Shown in pieces: positions 33,382 to 44,120 of a stretch of DNA of 64,000 nt (positions within the stretch are counted from its first letter, which is position 1; every line of letters starts with the position of its first letter). The stretch is from Ramazzottius varieornatus (taxonomy: Eukaryota > Tardigrada > Eutardigrada > Parachela > Ramazzottiidae). The stretch spans positions 4,075,158 to 4,139,157 of the forward strand of contig BDGG01000003.1 in the NCBI GenBank assembly GCA_001949185.1. The letters are read 5' to 3'. The notes beneath the pieces are model-generated. The model saw only the letters and a list, made by a program, of their open reading frames with translations, was not told the origin of the DNA and ran no database searches. Position numbers and translations under genes: made by a program.

Positions 33382-34936
33382 TTAGTTCTTGAAAACCAAA
33401 ATCTCGTTCCTGTCATAGCCGACGACACCAAACCGAGAGCCGTCCGCGTTGAGGAACTGCACTCCACACAGCAGCATGTCTTCGGCAACCTGCTGCTGCA
33501 GGTGTTGAACCTAGAAAAAACAAGCTTGGGCTTCCTCCATAAACTAATGGGTGGTAGGCTTCCAACCGGGACTGCGAAACAATCAATATCTATCCGTGTC
33601 GGAAATGCATCACTGCAGGGCCTTCCGTTTGGATCTTTCTCCCGGTTTCTAGTTGGAACTACGGTTTTATAAACGGTGTTCCCCACTGGAAACCGAAAAG
33701 AAATTCCAGATCGAGGACCCTGCAGAGATGCATTTCCTGCATTATATATGGCACAAAGAGTCCAGCCAGAAGGTGAATTTACCTTGCAGTCGTCGCTTTT
33801 CTCGTCGATGGCCCACATCTGTATGAACGAGTCTTCGCCAACCGTCATCAGTACCTATCGTCATGATCGCAACCCATTCATGAAATCAACGAGGACGTCA
33901 GTTGATAAAAGAGAGAGATTCCTGCACCTGTGCTTTCCAGCTGTAGGCCATCGCCGTGATGGCGGCTCCATGCGCGTTGATATCCGCGTAGACGGAGCCG
34001 GTATCACGACACATCAGCCGCAGTAATCCGTTGGCATAACCCAGAATAACGAACACCTCTGTCAATTCCATCGCATTGAGCAGTGTAGAGACTCTGGAAA
34101 GAAAAAAGAAATATACCACAGTAGGGAAATGTTGATTGAAAAGTATCTCACCCGGTCGGAACACTCTTCAGAATGGGCACCATCGTTTTGACGTCCAAGT
34201 ACCACGTCCATAGCTTCCCAGCGGAATCAGCTGCAGCCAGTAGAGCCTTATCAGCTGTCAGCAGCAAGGCCCTGCTTTGGGGAGAAGTATGAACAGTCTG
34301 GAATAGTGTCAAGCCTTCCCGGCTGTAGTTCTCCAACTGCAGAACATGGACTAATCCTTGGCAGTTCCCGATGCATATCAGGTTGTCAGCCAGCACCGTC
34401 ACGCAGATATGCATGGACCATTCGGCGTTGGCTGCAAGCTCTTCCAGAGCAAAGCCAGGAAAGGCTTCTAAATCCCCACTGAGACTAATCTACAACGAGC
34501 CACGGTAATCTGACTGGACTTGGGCAAACAGATTCGACAAGGTTCTCCAAGTGGCGCACACATCAGCCAAAAACCCCGAGAACGTGCGCCACTTGGGAAA
34601 GCGATCTTGTCGAGTCTGTCGAAGACGGTTGCTTACGAATGGGCCTCGCGATGTAAGGACTATCAAAACAGGCTTCTGGTCAAAGAGGAAAGTCTTGCTC
34701 TGGAAGATCACCAAGCTGAGAGCCAGAGCTCCGGTAGGGACAGATGAAGATGTCGGCCAGGGTTTCTTGAGGCAGTCGGCAATGACTTCCTGGTTGCCCG
34801 TGATGACACCATACTTGTGGATGACAGAAAACTCAAAACTGTTCCCGTCCTTGTATGCAACACTGAAGTTATTCGGAATGTGCGATGCACTGTACGGTAG
34901 AGCCAGATTTTTGTAACTGCGATATTGGATCATCAT
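33382..34936 (-). CDS. WDR54: WD repeat-containing protein 54, 334 aa
   Basis: Five exons (34936-34637, 34489-34152, 34093-33928, 33854-33783, 33510-33382) sum to 334 aa, the same length as I recall for the human protein. Matching segments include VLTSRGPF, ICIGNCQGLVHV, GYANGLLRLMCRDTGS, INAHGAAITAMAYS, VGEDSFIQMWAID, LCGVQFLNADGSRFGVVGYD and the short C-terminal EILVF. WD-type beta-propeller repeats span nearly the whole chain. WDR54 is a cytoplasmic scaffold whose role is only partly known. The start is the second of two adjacent ATGs counted from the 3' side (position 34936 is the more upstream). Intron 4 contains a separate foldback, and intron 1 a P1 palindrome. Confidence 0.9.
33601..33737. 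repeat. 137-bp foldback hairpin in WDR54 intron 4
   Basis: Left arm GGAAATGCATCACTGCAGGG and right arm CCCTGCAGAGATGCATTTCC are near-perfect reverse complements. Pairing continues with mismatches to a central CGGTTTTATAAAC. It differs from P1 and from the SLC26 foldback. Confidence 0.85.
34520..34620. repeat. P1 palindrome, WDR54 intron 1
   Basis: GCAAACAGATTCGACAAGG at left pairs with CTTGTCGAGTCTG at right, around CCAAGTGGCGCACA and CGTGCGCCACTTGG. It fills most of the 147-bp intron. Confidence 0.9.
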
Positions 34937-35618
34937 CGTCTATCATGCGCATCTGGACAAAGCGTCGTTTCCGACCGGAAGTCCAATATTACCCAGCTTT
35001 CGAAAACTTTTGTAGCGGGGAATTACCAAGATTTCGTACCAAGAATTTTTACAGAAACACTTCAAAGCGTACTGTACTACCTGCAGTAATTCATTTAGCC
35101 AAATCGATAATAGAGAATCGTCCACAGTAGGCATATCGATCCTGGCAGGTACGGATAGCATATTATGGACGATCGGCAAACAAACTCGATCATTTTGTTT
35201 TCCCAAGTGACGCACGCTTCCACCCAATATCATCGACAGAGGGCGCCACTTGGGACAACGGTCTGTCCGTCGTTTGTTTGTAAAGTGGCGCACCTTCTCC
35301 TTGTTACTGGCGGAGACCGTGCGCCACTTGAGAAAACGATTCGAGTTTGTTTGCCGAGCTCTGTGTTCTGAACTCCTATGCGGGAAGAGCGACTGTGGTG
35401 AAATTTACTACCCAAGATATAAGAATCAAGATGGACGAATTTTAAAATGACAACGTGTGGGTACGTGTTGCAAAATGCGGGGCTACAAGGGCCATGAAAC
35501 TGAAAGAGTAGGTCCGTTGATCACAAGAGTGGAATTTCTGATTGCGGTGCTTCCAAGAACATGTTGAGCTGGTAAACTACCGCATGAATCTCGTCAGAAA
35601 TAAATAGACAGAACGAGC
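34937..35618. other. intergenic, WDR54 promoter / GANAB 3' end
   Basis: A 680-bp spacer between two minus-strand genes. The only structure seen is the double P1 element at 35165-35371. Confidence 0.45.
35165..35371. repeat. P1 palindrome, double copy, intergenic
   Basis: First unit: TCGGCAAACAAACTCGATC, CCAAGTGACGCACGC and GGGCGCCACTTGG. Second unit: AAGTGGCGCACC and CGTGCGCCACTTGAG, then TTCGAGTTTGTTTGCCGAGC. Confidence 0.9.
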
Positions 35619-38600
35619 CTACGCTCTGAAGATCATTCTCCATTCCTTCGACATGTTCACACCAGGTTTCCTAATGGTTAGTACGTGGTGCTTGTCATCG
35701 TAAAAGAACTCGAGGACTTTCTTCTGTCCAGAGAAAAGCTCATTGAGCTCGATGCTACTGGGCTTGAACTTGAATCCAGCCAGGTATATTCTTTCTAGCC
35801 ACACTTTGGTTTTGTATGCGCTTGCGGAATGTACCACCCTAAAGAAAATTTGGTTCTTAACTAAAAAATTTGTTCATACTTTTAGGATGTGTTGATTGAT
35901 GTCACAGAAAGAATTTCCTCACCGAGAGCTGAGTATGTTGTTCTTTAGGTGCAGTTTGATGCTGAAGTAATTTCCATCGAGATGTTCACGGGAGATGCCA
36001 TCGTCGAGGTAGAGACTGCCCTGAGCGTCACCCTGAGATAAAGAAATTCAGCGAATGTCAAGTTTCCGCTGCGTCCAAATCCATTCAATGTCATCCGACG
36101 TTTTTTTGGTACAGGTTTCACGTTATACTGTTGTCACAATTCTCTGAGTCACCGACAGCCGCGCCACATTAAACGGACATTGAGAATCTTACCGTATCAT
36201 TCAGCGCAATGGACAGAGTGATAGGATCCTCGATGGACAGGATAGCGCTTCGTCGCACACGGAAGCGACGAGGCATGATAGTTCCGCCCCTTTGGAACAC
36301 GGGAATCTAAACGACATTTCGGAACTCATGATCACATTCGCTTCAGATTACCAAACCAACGAAGATCCGCCCAAAGCAAGGGACATACTTTATTCATCGG
36401 TGTGTCGATCTGGGACTTACTGCCTCCTTTATGAATAGCCAAGGTCGTGATGTCATGCCAAGTCTGAAAATAAAATGTTTCATCATCATTTTCATACGAA
36501 GGAAGAACCCCAGCACTTCTTCAGAAAGTCTTTTTGAACTTACTTCTGCCGAGGTGCCCGGGAAATATACATTCAAGGTCTTTGTGTTCTCATCGGTCAC
36601 TGGTTTCACCAGGAGAGCATCACCTGTAGACAAGAGGCACAACTTGCGTATCCTAAGAAGAACCTGGGAAACAAGTTTGTGTTAAAGCAGACGAACCTAA
36701 CAGATACTCATCGTCCATGGCAAAAGTATTCTGGTCCTCGGGGAATTCGTACCACAACGGTCTCATCATCGGCAAGCCAGTCTGGCTAGCTTCGAAAAAT
36801 AATGTGTACCAGAAGGGCAAGAAAGTATAGCGGGCTCGGATAGAGTCGCGAATGAGCAGCATCGACTGCTCATCGAACAACCAAGGTTCGCGACGACGAG
36901 TGTCAATGTGTGCGTGAGCGCGGAAAAACGGCTGGAAAGCACCAGCCTGGAAAGGGAAGAAGGTTAGCACACCCTATTTGCACAACACAGCATTATATGG
37001 GAGGTCGGCAAACGAAACGCAAAATCGTTAGATCAAGTGACGCAGATCTGCATTGTTACTTGCAAGCAGCTTGCGCAACTTGAAACAGCGGTCACGTACG
37101 TTCCGTCTGCGGCCTCCTATATCACTCTTCAGCAGAAGTACTTACCTGATACCATCGCACAAGCAACTGCGTTTCGGGATTCTTGAAGAATCCACCGACA
37201 TCAGCTCCAGCGAAAGTCATGCCAGCTATGCCTAAGGAGAGGATCATCGGGTTGGAAGCTTTCAAATGTCCCCACTCTGCAGCGTTATCACCGGTCCATA
37301 CAGCGGCTAGAAACGCAAAGTATGATCAGGTAAACGTAGACAGATCTCAAACCCTTCCACAAGAACTTCCGGTTGGACTGAATCTTACTGTATCGTTGAC
37401 TTCCGGTGAAGAAGGAGCGTGTCAGAATGAACGGTCTAACTTTGTTGTCCGCTCGTTTCAAGTGGCCTTCATACGTCGCCTTAGTCTAAAAATAAGATTC
37501 GGTATCATCAAAAAGAACACGAAACGGATACGCAGGTAAAGCTTACATGGAGGATGCCGTACAGGTTATGGACTTCACGATGCTCCAGTCCACCAATATG
37601 TTGGATATCCTTCAACATGGTTATCTCAGGGCCGTTGAAGACAGACGGTTCGTTCATGTCGTTCCAGGTCCAAATCTTATCGAAGGACTCTCGGCTGTAC
37701 AAGTTAGCGTAGTATTCGCAGGTGGCCGGGTTGAGGAAGTCGGGATAGTAGGACGCGCCAGGCCAGCACCATCCTTCGTAGTCCTTCCCGTCTTTGGTTT
37801 TGACGTACAAACCTCGGTCAAGCATCTCCTTGAAGATGAAGTAATTGTCGTCTTTCTTGATATGTGGATCCGAGATGACGATCAGGTTGCGCCCTACGAA
37901 ATACACGAAGCATCACATGAAAGCCTGCGTTAGACGTCCAACTTTGCATCCACCTGCATACACTCGCACGTCTAATTATTATGGTGTGCCTGTATGCAGG
38001 TGTACTCAAAGACACACAATCACAAACGTGCATACCTTATCGCTGTTTAAAACATCGAGCTATCTGTATGCAGGTGTGCGAAAGTTAACCATTCTCACGT
38101 TATGCTTGAATTTAACTGGAGCACATACCTTTGGCGGTGAGGTTGTTGATCATTTCAACAGGATGAGGGAACTTTGGAGTGTCCCATGTGAAATATCGCT
38201 TGCCATCGGTGTACTCAATGTCCAGCCAGATGAAGTCCACTGGGATGTCGTATCGGTCAAAGTTCTCATGAACAGTAGCCACGTCCTTCTCGTCGTTGTA
38301 GTTCCACCGGCATTGATGGTAGCCCAGTGTGACGAACGGAGGGAGGTACGGCCTTCCCACCAGTCCAGTGAACTGTCGAGAGACATCGGCGGGTTTTGGA
38401 CCGAGGAAGAAGAACACGTCGATTATGCCTGTCTCGGAAAACCAATGCGTATCCGTCTTGGGTGTGCTCGATCCACCAAAGAGCGTTCCCTGAAAAGCAA
38501 GCTCTTGATCTCAAGATTTCGACCCTGTCCCAATTACTTTCTGTTTTACCGCTGAGGATATGAAGCCGTAGTCGACATCGACCCACGTTTCCGCGGCGTT

Positions 38601-39947
38601 GTTCCAGTACATGCCGATGGTCGATCGCTCGTTATGGGCAATCATGAAAGGAATGGCTCCATACAGAGCCATGGGACTGTTTAGCTCATACTCGAACACG
38701 TCTAAGTTGTACAGTCGGTAAGGGTCGGTATCTTTGGTGGACCGTAGTCGGAATGAATCGGCATGCTCTGGGAGACCGTAGACGTTCTCGAAACCGAAAA
38801 ATGTCACGTCCAACCCGATCGAATTTGGTCCTAAAAGATCAAAATCGATGAAAAAAGCTCCTTCCAAGACTACAATGGGGATACGAAAACACAACAGTAA
38901 AAATTTTTATACCGTAAGGCTTAGAGTCGACATGTCCCTTGAATGTTTCTTCCCACGGTTCGTCATTCTTGGCTTCTGCTTCTTGCTGTTCATCGGTATC
39001 GTTCGCCACTATCTACCAACAAGAACAAGGGTACAAACCGTGCAAGCAGCTATCGCGAAAGGTTTCGTACCTCGGGACGATGCTCGTCGGTCTGTGATTC
39101 CCAGTCACCAGCGGCGTCTTCGGTCTGCTGGTCATCTGCCGCTGACTTGTCTGAGTTCGGAACGAAACTAGAAATCCAAGAAACAAGACGGGAAATTTTA
39201 CTGCAAGAAGATAGAGCGACACTTGACAAAGCGGAAATGATACAAAGAAACCCGTCACCCCAATATACACGGAAGTAGCAAGATTAACTCACCCCGGCTT
39301 CGTTCGCATCGGTTCGATGAGAAGCAAACTCTGCGAATTCAAGCTCGTGAGCAAAGTTCCATCGTCGTAAATATCTACCCGGAACGGATTATAGATTAAG
39401 TTAAGGTGAAGTTTGTTGGGAAAATTCAGCTGCAGTTGACCAGATTGCTGCTGCAGATCCATCCTGCAAAAAGAAACGAGAAAAGCGATCAAACCTTGAA
39501 TACCGCATATTTCATGAAATACGCGCATGACGTTACAGGTCGTTGTCGGACAAGCTGTTGGGAGTACGAACACATTCGATACGTCAAGCGCAATATAACC
39601 TACGGAGCGGCTTTCGGTAGTTTGTCAATGCTAATGTCCACTTCGTATCGTTTCCTCAGCGGCCTCAGCTCGTTTAGCCTTATCCGGAACGTCCGATCTT
39701 CGAATCCATGGATTTCCAGCAGCAACTCGTCATTGGATTTGATGTTCTTCACTGTTGCAGTCAGAGCCGTCTTCGAGCTGTCCAACTTTACGGTATCGAC
39801 GAGGAGTTCATGGATGTAATAATCTATCCTCGGCTCGCGCTGCCGCCTGCAAAACCTGGCATCTTTGCATGTCTTAAAGTTGCCTTTGTCGACGGTGAAG
39901 GCTGGCGTCAGGAGGAGCAGCAGTGGAAGAATAACCGTCCACGTCAT
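35619..39947 (-). CDS. GANAB: neutral alpha-glucosidase AB (glucosidase II alpha), 935 aa
   Basis: Fifteen exons (39947-39604, 39463-39293, 39167-39071, 39012-38913, 38830-38550, 38489-38129, 37893-37547, 37485-37389, 37306-37146, 36946-36697, 36623-36544, 36463-36389, 36306-36193, 36032-35923, 35838-35619) sum to 935 aa, near the vertebrate length. A signal peptide ([18 protein letters not shown]) precedes [15 protein letters not shown]. The GH31 catalytic motif is [16 protein letters not shown], with the nucleophile Asp; [12 protein letters not shown] and [16 protein letters not shown] are intact. It trims the two inner glucose residues from N-glycans in the ER, as partner of the beta subunit PRKCSH, during calnexin-cycle folding. 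No KDEL is expected on this subunit and none is seen. Intron 6 carries TGTATGCAGGTG motifs, and intron 9 a P1 palindrome. Confidence 0.97.
36999..37126. repeat. P1 palindrome, GANAB intron 9
   Basis: Full-length but diverged: GGGAGGTCGGCAAACGAAAC at left, CGTTCCGTCTGCGGCCTCC at right, core CAAGTGACGCAG / TTGCGCAACTTG. It begins about 19 bp after the donor on the minus strand. Confidence 0.8.
37940..38085. repeat. dispersed TGTATGCAGGTG motifs, GANAB intron 6
   Basis: CACCTGCATACA and two copies of TGTATGCAGGTG form inverted and direct pairs in the intron. A related sequence occurs in the Vav intron near 62930-63075. Confidence 0.5.
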
Positions 39948-40339
39948 CCTTGCTGTGCAACTCCAGCAGAACGTGTCGCGATGCAGACCGGTGATGTTCT
40001 AAATCTGTCGTCGTTACTCAATCCTGATATGTGCTTCCCCCGCTGCTGTAAACAACCGATGAGCTGGAAAGCCTGCAAGGTCTGACGGGAGGATGGAGTC
40101 AAGCCTGAAGGTAGGATTTGTGGCGAAGAAATAAAAATTCCAAAATTGATATTTCAGTCTACTCGGCTTTCTGTGGTGCGACTCATTGATTGATGGTATT
40201 GCTTCTGACCATTGCCGACGTCACAATATCTAGCACTGCTGCGGCTCATGAATATGAAGAAGTAATCCTGAATCCTGCCTACTCAAACGAGAGAAGGGTT
40301 TTACCCGCTGTCTCAAATCCCTTCTGGGAGTAAGGCGAA
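39948..40339. other. GANAB upstream region
   Basis: About 390 bp with no exon recognised. It likely includes the GANAB promoter and the uncertain left boundary of the retroelement. Confidence 0.35.
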
Positions 40340-41214
40340 CCTCGCCTGACCACGGCGTGTATCACATAACGGGTCTGCTTCCACTGAGCTTTCAGATTGC
40401 CGAGATGACCTTGCAGTTCTATATGAAAACAGCTCGCTCGTCGGTGGACGAGCTTGAAATTTGTGCCTTAAAGCAGATCCTAGCCGACCGTAAGTTACGG
40501 GGAACCATATACAAACGCTTCTTGCAGCCTGTCTTCGGGTTAAATGATTCAGACTGTGTAGAGGTCTCAATGGCGAAAGCATCCTGCTTTAACCACTCAG
40601 AGTTCTTCGCATTAGCCAAGAACCAGTTTCTTGCAGCCATTCACGGAATGGTTGCTCTCTCACCAAAGCTCGGCCTTCTTGTGAAAGTTTTCCCTTCCGA
40701 TGCACTGCCAGGTTGGCTTTCCGACAGTTCTGAGTCCGCTGTTGGACTTGCGCACACATTGTGCCGCGTTCTTTTATCATCGTCCAATCTTTCAGTTGAA
40801 ACGGGCCGATGGGGACCATCCACCACTCGCGTTCACCGGGGAGACCGGAAGTTCCGTCTCTGCAGAGTCGGAATCGAGAACATACCGCATTTTATGACTA
40901 GATGTCCTCTCTTTGACGGTCCTCGTCGAGACCTTACAGGCGACCTCTGCGACCTCGGGTTCTCGAGCTGTATCGACTTAGTCCCCTGTCTGGAGCGCTG
41001 TCTAACCGTTGCACACGTGCCTTCTTGTCTGCTATTCGCAAAGTTCTTCCATAAGTCTTGGCTCATCCTGTTCTCGCCAAAGCATGCCCAAAAACTGTCC
41101 ATCAAACTCCTTCACTGGCAATCAGTAGCGCATAACACGCCTGCATGCCTCTGAGAGCGCTTCCGCGCTCTTTGCACTCACGGCACTCGTAACAAATGGA
41201 CAGATGACCGGACT

Positions 41215-41802
41215 TTGGAATTAAACAAATGTTGTTTTCAGATTATGAATTTCCCCTTCAGGATGTTTGGAGGAATGATTGGAGCCTATGCTTCTTACCA
41301 AATGTCAGGACTGACCACGGGATTTTCTATGGGTTTCCCGCTAGGACCCCCGTTTGGCTTTGCCCTCGGTCCCTCAGCGGGTACGCCTCTGCTGGGAACT
41401 CTCGCTCAACCGAGATTCGCAGCCGATAAGTGGCTGATCCTACAGGGGATGACGACCCAACCAGCTGTTATATCCATCAGCCCTGGCGCTCCGGCCATCC
41501 AGCCGTCCAGCCTTTGCGTCTCTAAAGCCAGCTCCTACCATGCATCAGCGGTTACCAACAGCCCCGTCGGTACGGGTCGACCGGATGTGAAGATCAACTT
41601 GGGGTTGATCGGCCCACCGCACAAGCCCTTCGATCACCGTCGCCTCGGCAATCAACCGCCTCAACACTGTAACTCAAACAGAAACCGAGGTCGGGGCTAC
41701 GGTGAACGTGGCGGTGCTTGTGGCCGCTCTGACGGACGCGGTGGTGGTCGTGGGGGGCGGCCATGGCGCTGGACGGAGCGGTGGACGTTGCAGTGGAGGT
41801 GA
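41215..41802 (+). CDS. Gly/Arg-rich open frame of unknown origin inside the retroelement region
   Basis: The frame begins after a TTTTCAG-like acceptor at 41241 and contains MNFPFRMFGGMIGAYASY, hydrophobic glycine-rich stretches (GFPLGPPFGFALGPSAG), and ends with RGG-type repeats (NRGRGYGERGGACGRSDGRG). It could be a host exon, a retroelement 3' frame or a chance open frame in GC-rich sequence. I recognise no family. Confidence 0.2.
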   Translation: MELNKCCFQIMNFPFRMFGGMIGAYASYQMSGLTTGFSMGFPLGPPFGFALGPSAGTPLLGTLAQPRFAADKWLILQGMTTQPAVISISPGAPAIQPSSLCVSKASSYHASAVTNSPVGTGRPDVKINLGLIGPPHKPFDHRRLGNQPPQHCNSNRNRGRGYGERGGACGRSDGRGGGRGGRPWRWTERWTLQWR

Positions 41803-42296
41803 TAGTGACGGACAACGGGAAAACTTCCCGCAGAACTGCGGAGGAGGGTGGCCCCCGAAAAGCCACCAGAGCCTGGACCCGCCTAGCCAGGCGGATCAAC
41901 CTCCCGTCGGTACTACCAGGTTTGGAGGGCGAGCCCAAGTCGGCGAAGAAGCCCCTCGCGACGGACAGCAAAAACCCAACCACACACATGGACCAGCTCG
42001 AGCATCAAACCGGGAACGACGGAGCCAGTCAGACATCGAAATGGACGAGTGAGCACCTGGACCAAGGCGGAAAGAACGCTCCCCCATCCTTGCTTGGTGG
42101 TAGCTCTCCATGCTATGGTGGGGCGAGTTTTCCACTTCCTTTCTGGTGCCTGATCTCGGATTGTAATCTCTATGTGTCAATCTCTGAAGTTAGTCTTGAT
42201 CGCTTCCACTTGACAAAGCTGTTAGCACTGTATTTTATGTTTCGTTATCCTCTGACGATCGAGGAAGCCGTCGACTAGATTGTCGAGGCTCAATAA

Positions 42297-42311
42297 ATCT
42301 ATCTATCTATC
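42297..42311 (+). repeat. (TCTA)n microsatellite tail of the retroelement
   Basis: About four TCTA units directly follow AATAA at the end of the LINE fragment. Confidence 0.7.
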
Positions 42312-42312
42312 C

Positions 42313-43784
42313 TCTCACAAGCAGATGACGTCGGTTCAACCTTCGACAGTGGTCATTTTGACGGTCTTTGTGTTTTCGCAGTTCTACACTTCTCGCGGTC
42401 CGTCACCGCCGCTGTGCCGCCACACATCTCTGTCAACTTTGCAAGGACTGCTTAGAATCTGGCATTGCGGTTTGACTTCTGATATGGAATCTAACATCGG
42501 AAACCGAAAGCTGGCCAAAACGGACAACTGTGACGGTGTTAAGTTATTCAGGCTACGAGGGAAATGATGTAAAGTCAGCTGCGCCATACCTAGTCTGTAA
42601 AGTTAGCCGTTCAAGTTCACCTGTTCTTCAATACTCCATGCTAAACTTCTAAGGATGGGTCGATAGATAAAATAATAGCCTATCGAATGGCATTAAGTAC
42701 AGTCAACGCGAGCAGTCACACAATCTAAGAGCTCCGCAATTAGCCACGACTGACAATTAAATAGTCAATCAAGCGATAGACGCCATAGCCGTGGCTAACT
42801 TTACAAACGCGGTATGGGGCGGCTAAGTTTACGACCTTTCCCTCGTACCATTAATCACGCTCGAATTAACTCACTTCCGCAATTCCTTTCGCGTATTTAC
42901 ATCCGAATAGCAAGGTACGGTTTTATATTCATAAACGACGACATTGCGCCCATTGCACTACTGTTCGTCTTCATAGCTGGACTCTATTGTCAGCAAGAAC
43001 CCCAAGTCTTCGACCACGTGAAACCCGCTCTGACCGCAGCCGAAGTTCTTTCCTCCCAGTCGCAGGACGCGAACGACCACCCTCACTGCGATATCACCTA
43101 CATCCCTCAAACTTCCTTCAGATGCGCCGACAAAGCTCAGCCAGGTTCCTATGCAGATTCGAACACCCTATCACTCCCAGTACCAAGTCTTCCATCGGTA
43201 AGAATCCCGTGGCGTGTGGGAACCTTGCCAACTCGCGACCATCCAGGGACAGACCTCTGTTCGACACACCACCCGCCGATTACGTGATTATGTGAGGTAG
43301 AATCCAAGACACCAGCGATCAGCGAACTCGTCAGTATAGCGGAAACCAGCAAGGATCTAGCCAGCGAAGCACAGCGGGGTGCTCCAGCAAGCAGGATCTC
43401 AAGAAGCGCCCTCTGCCGCCATGGGAGCAGGTCAGTCTGGATCCACCGCTCAAAATACTTCGGCTCAGGATTCCTCGCTGACAACAGGAAATAATGCAGG
43501 TCCGAAGGAGAATTCGAACTTGAACAGAGTGTTCAAACAGGGCCTGTTCACTCAACAGGAAAGACAAAGTGGTTAGAGTACTCTACCAGTTTTTTACATA
43601 TTCGTAAGCTTTCTTCGGTACTTTTCATCCTCAACTATATGTTCGATTTCTGCGTCGACCAGTTCACGACTCTGATGAGTAAAAACGCAAAAATAAAAGC
43701 GGTTTCGAAACCGAATTTTTTTCCCGGATATCAACGAGTCTCAATATCTCATGAAAATAATCACACCTTCGCTAGTGTGAATAG
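42313..43784. other. mostly uninterpreted region; possible small exons 42955-43576
   Basis: Open plus-strand pieces at about 42955-43197 (ending with donor GTAAGAAT) and 43420-43576 (MGAGQSGSTAQN... to a stop) could be exons of an unknown small gene. I could not join them in one frame with confidence and see no domain. Confidence 0.25.
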
Positions 43785-44120
43785 AACATGTTTAACAACA
43801 TCGTAAGCTCGAAATTCGAAGCCAGCCATTATGAAGGATCGACTTTTCGTAGCAAGTTGAGGAAGGGCATATCGCTGGATATCCGACTCATTCCGGCGTG
43901 TTGTTCCTGGTGTTCGATCGCTGTACAGAAACTCCACCACGATTCTGAAGACCTCCGCCGTGTAGTTCGGAAGGTAATTTAGAGAGCGTCTTTTTGTCTG
44001 CATTGGATCCGAAGAGCATCGCGAAGAGCACCTCACTTCCGATTCCCCGTATCAACCTACAAGACCCGGAAGTTGCGCACAGTATATTTGGGACAGCTCG
44101 CGATGAGAAAAAGCAATGCT
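43785..44120 (-). pseudogene. degenerate BTB/POZ-domain remnant
   Basis: In one minus-strand frame I read SEVLFAMLFGSNADKKTL; in a neighbouring frame LPNYTAEVFRIVVEFLYSDR. These are consecutive parts of a BTB fold (VF.AMF.G ... F...L.FLYSD), separated by a frameshift near 43970. The N-terminal half of the domain is interrupted by stops. This looks like a broken gene copy, perhaps of a BTBD-type protein. Confidence 0.4.

Larger units (their letters stand above)
40340..42312 (+). mobile_element. 5'-truncated non-LTR retrotransposon fragment
   Basis: The frame at 40357-41154 ends with CRVGIENIPHFMTRCPLFDG, the Cys/His pattern (C..C.....H....C) that closes the reverse-transcriptase ORF of jockey/CR1-like LINEs. 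Its first codon is GTG, so the displayed start is not a real initiator. No RT catalytic YxDD motif remains, so the 5' part is missing. The 3' end at about 42290-42311 is AATAAA followed by a (TCTA)n tail, typical of LINE 3' ends. The middle part (41215-42278) contains Gly-rich open frames that may be 3'UTR or another insertion. It is probably dead. Confidence 0.65.

Noticed and set aside
33676-34026. Plus-strand frame starting MFPTGNRKEI
   Set aside because: It begins inside the foldback hairpin of WDR54 intron 4 and then runs antisense to WDR54 exons.
37547-37933. Plus-strand open frame opposite GANAB exon 7
   Set aside because: It is the antisense shadow of a well-supported GH31 exon with the catalytic motif.
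42814-43287. 157-codon plus-strand frame
   Set aside because: Possibly part of an unknown gene, but no family feature and no joined model; kept only as a low-confidence note in the region entry.
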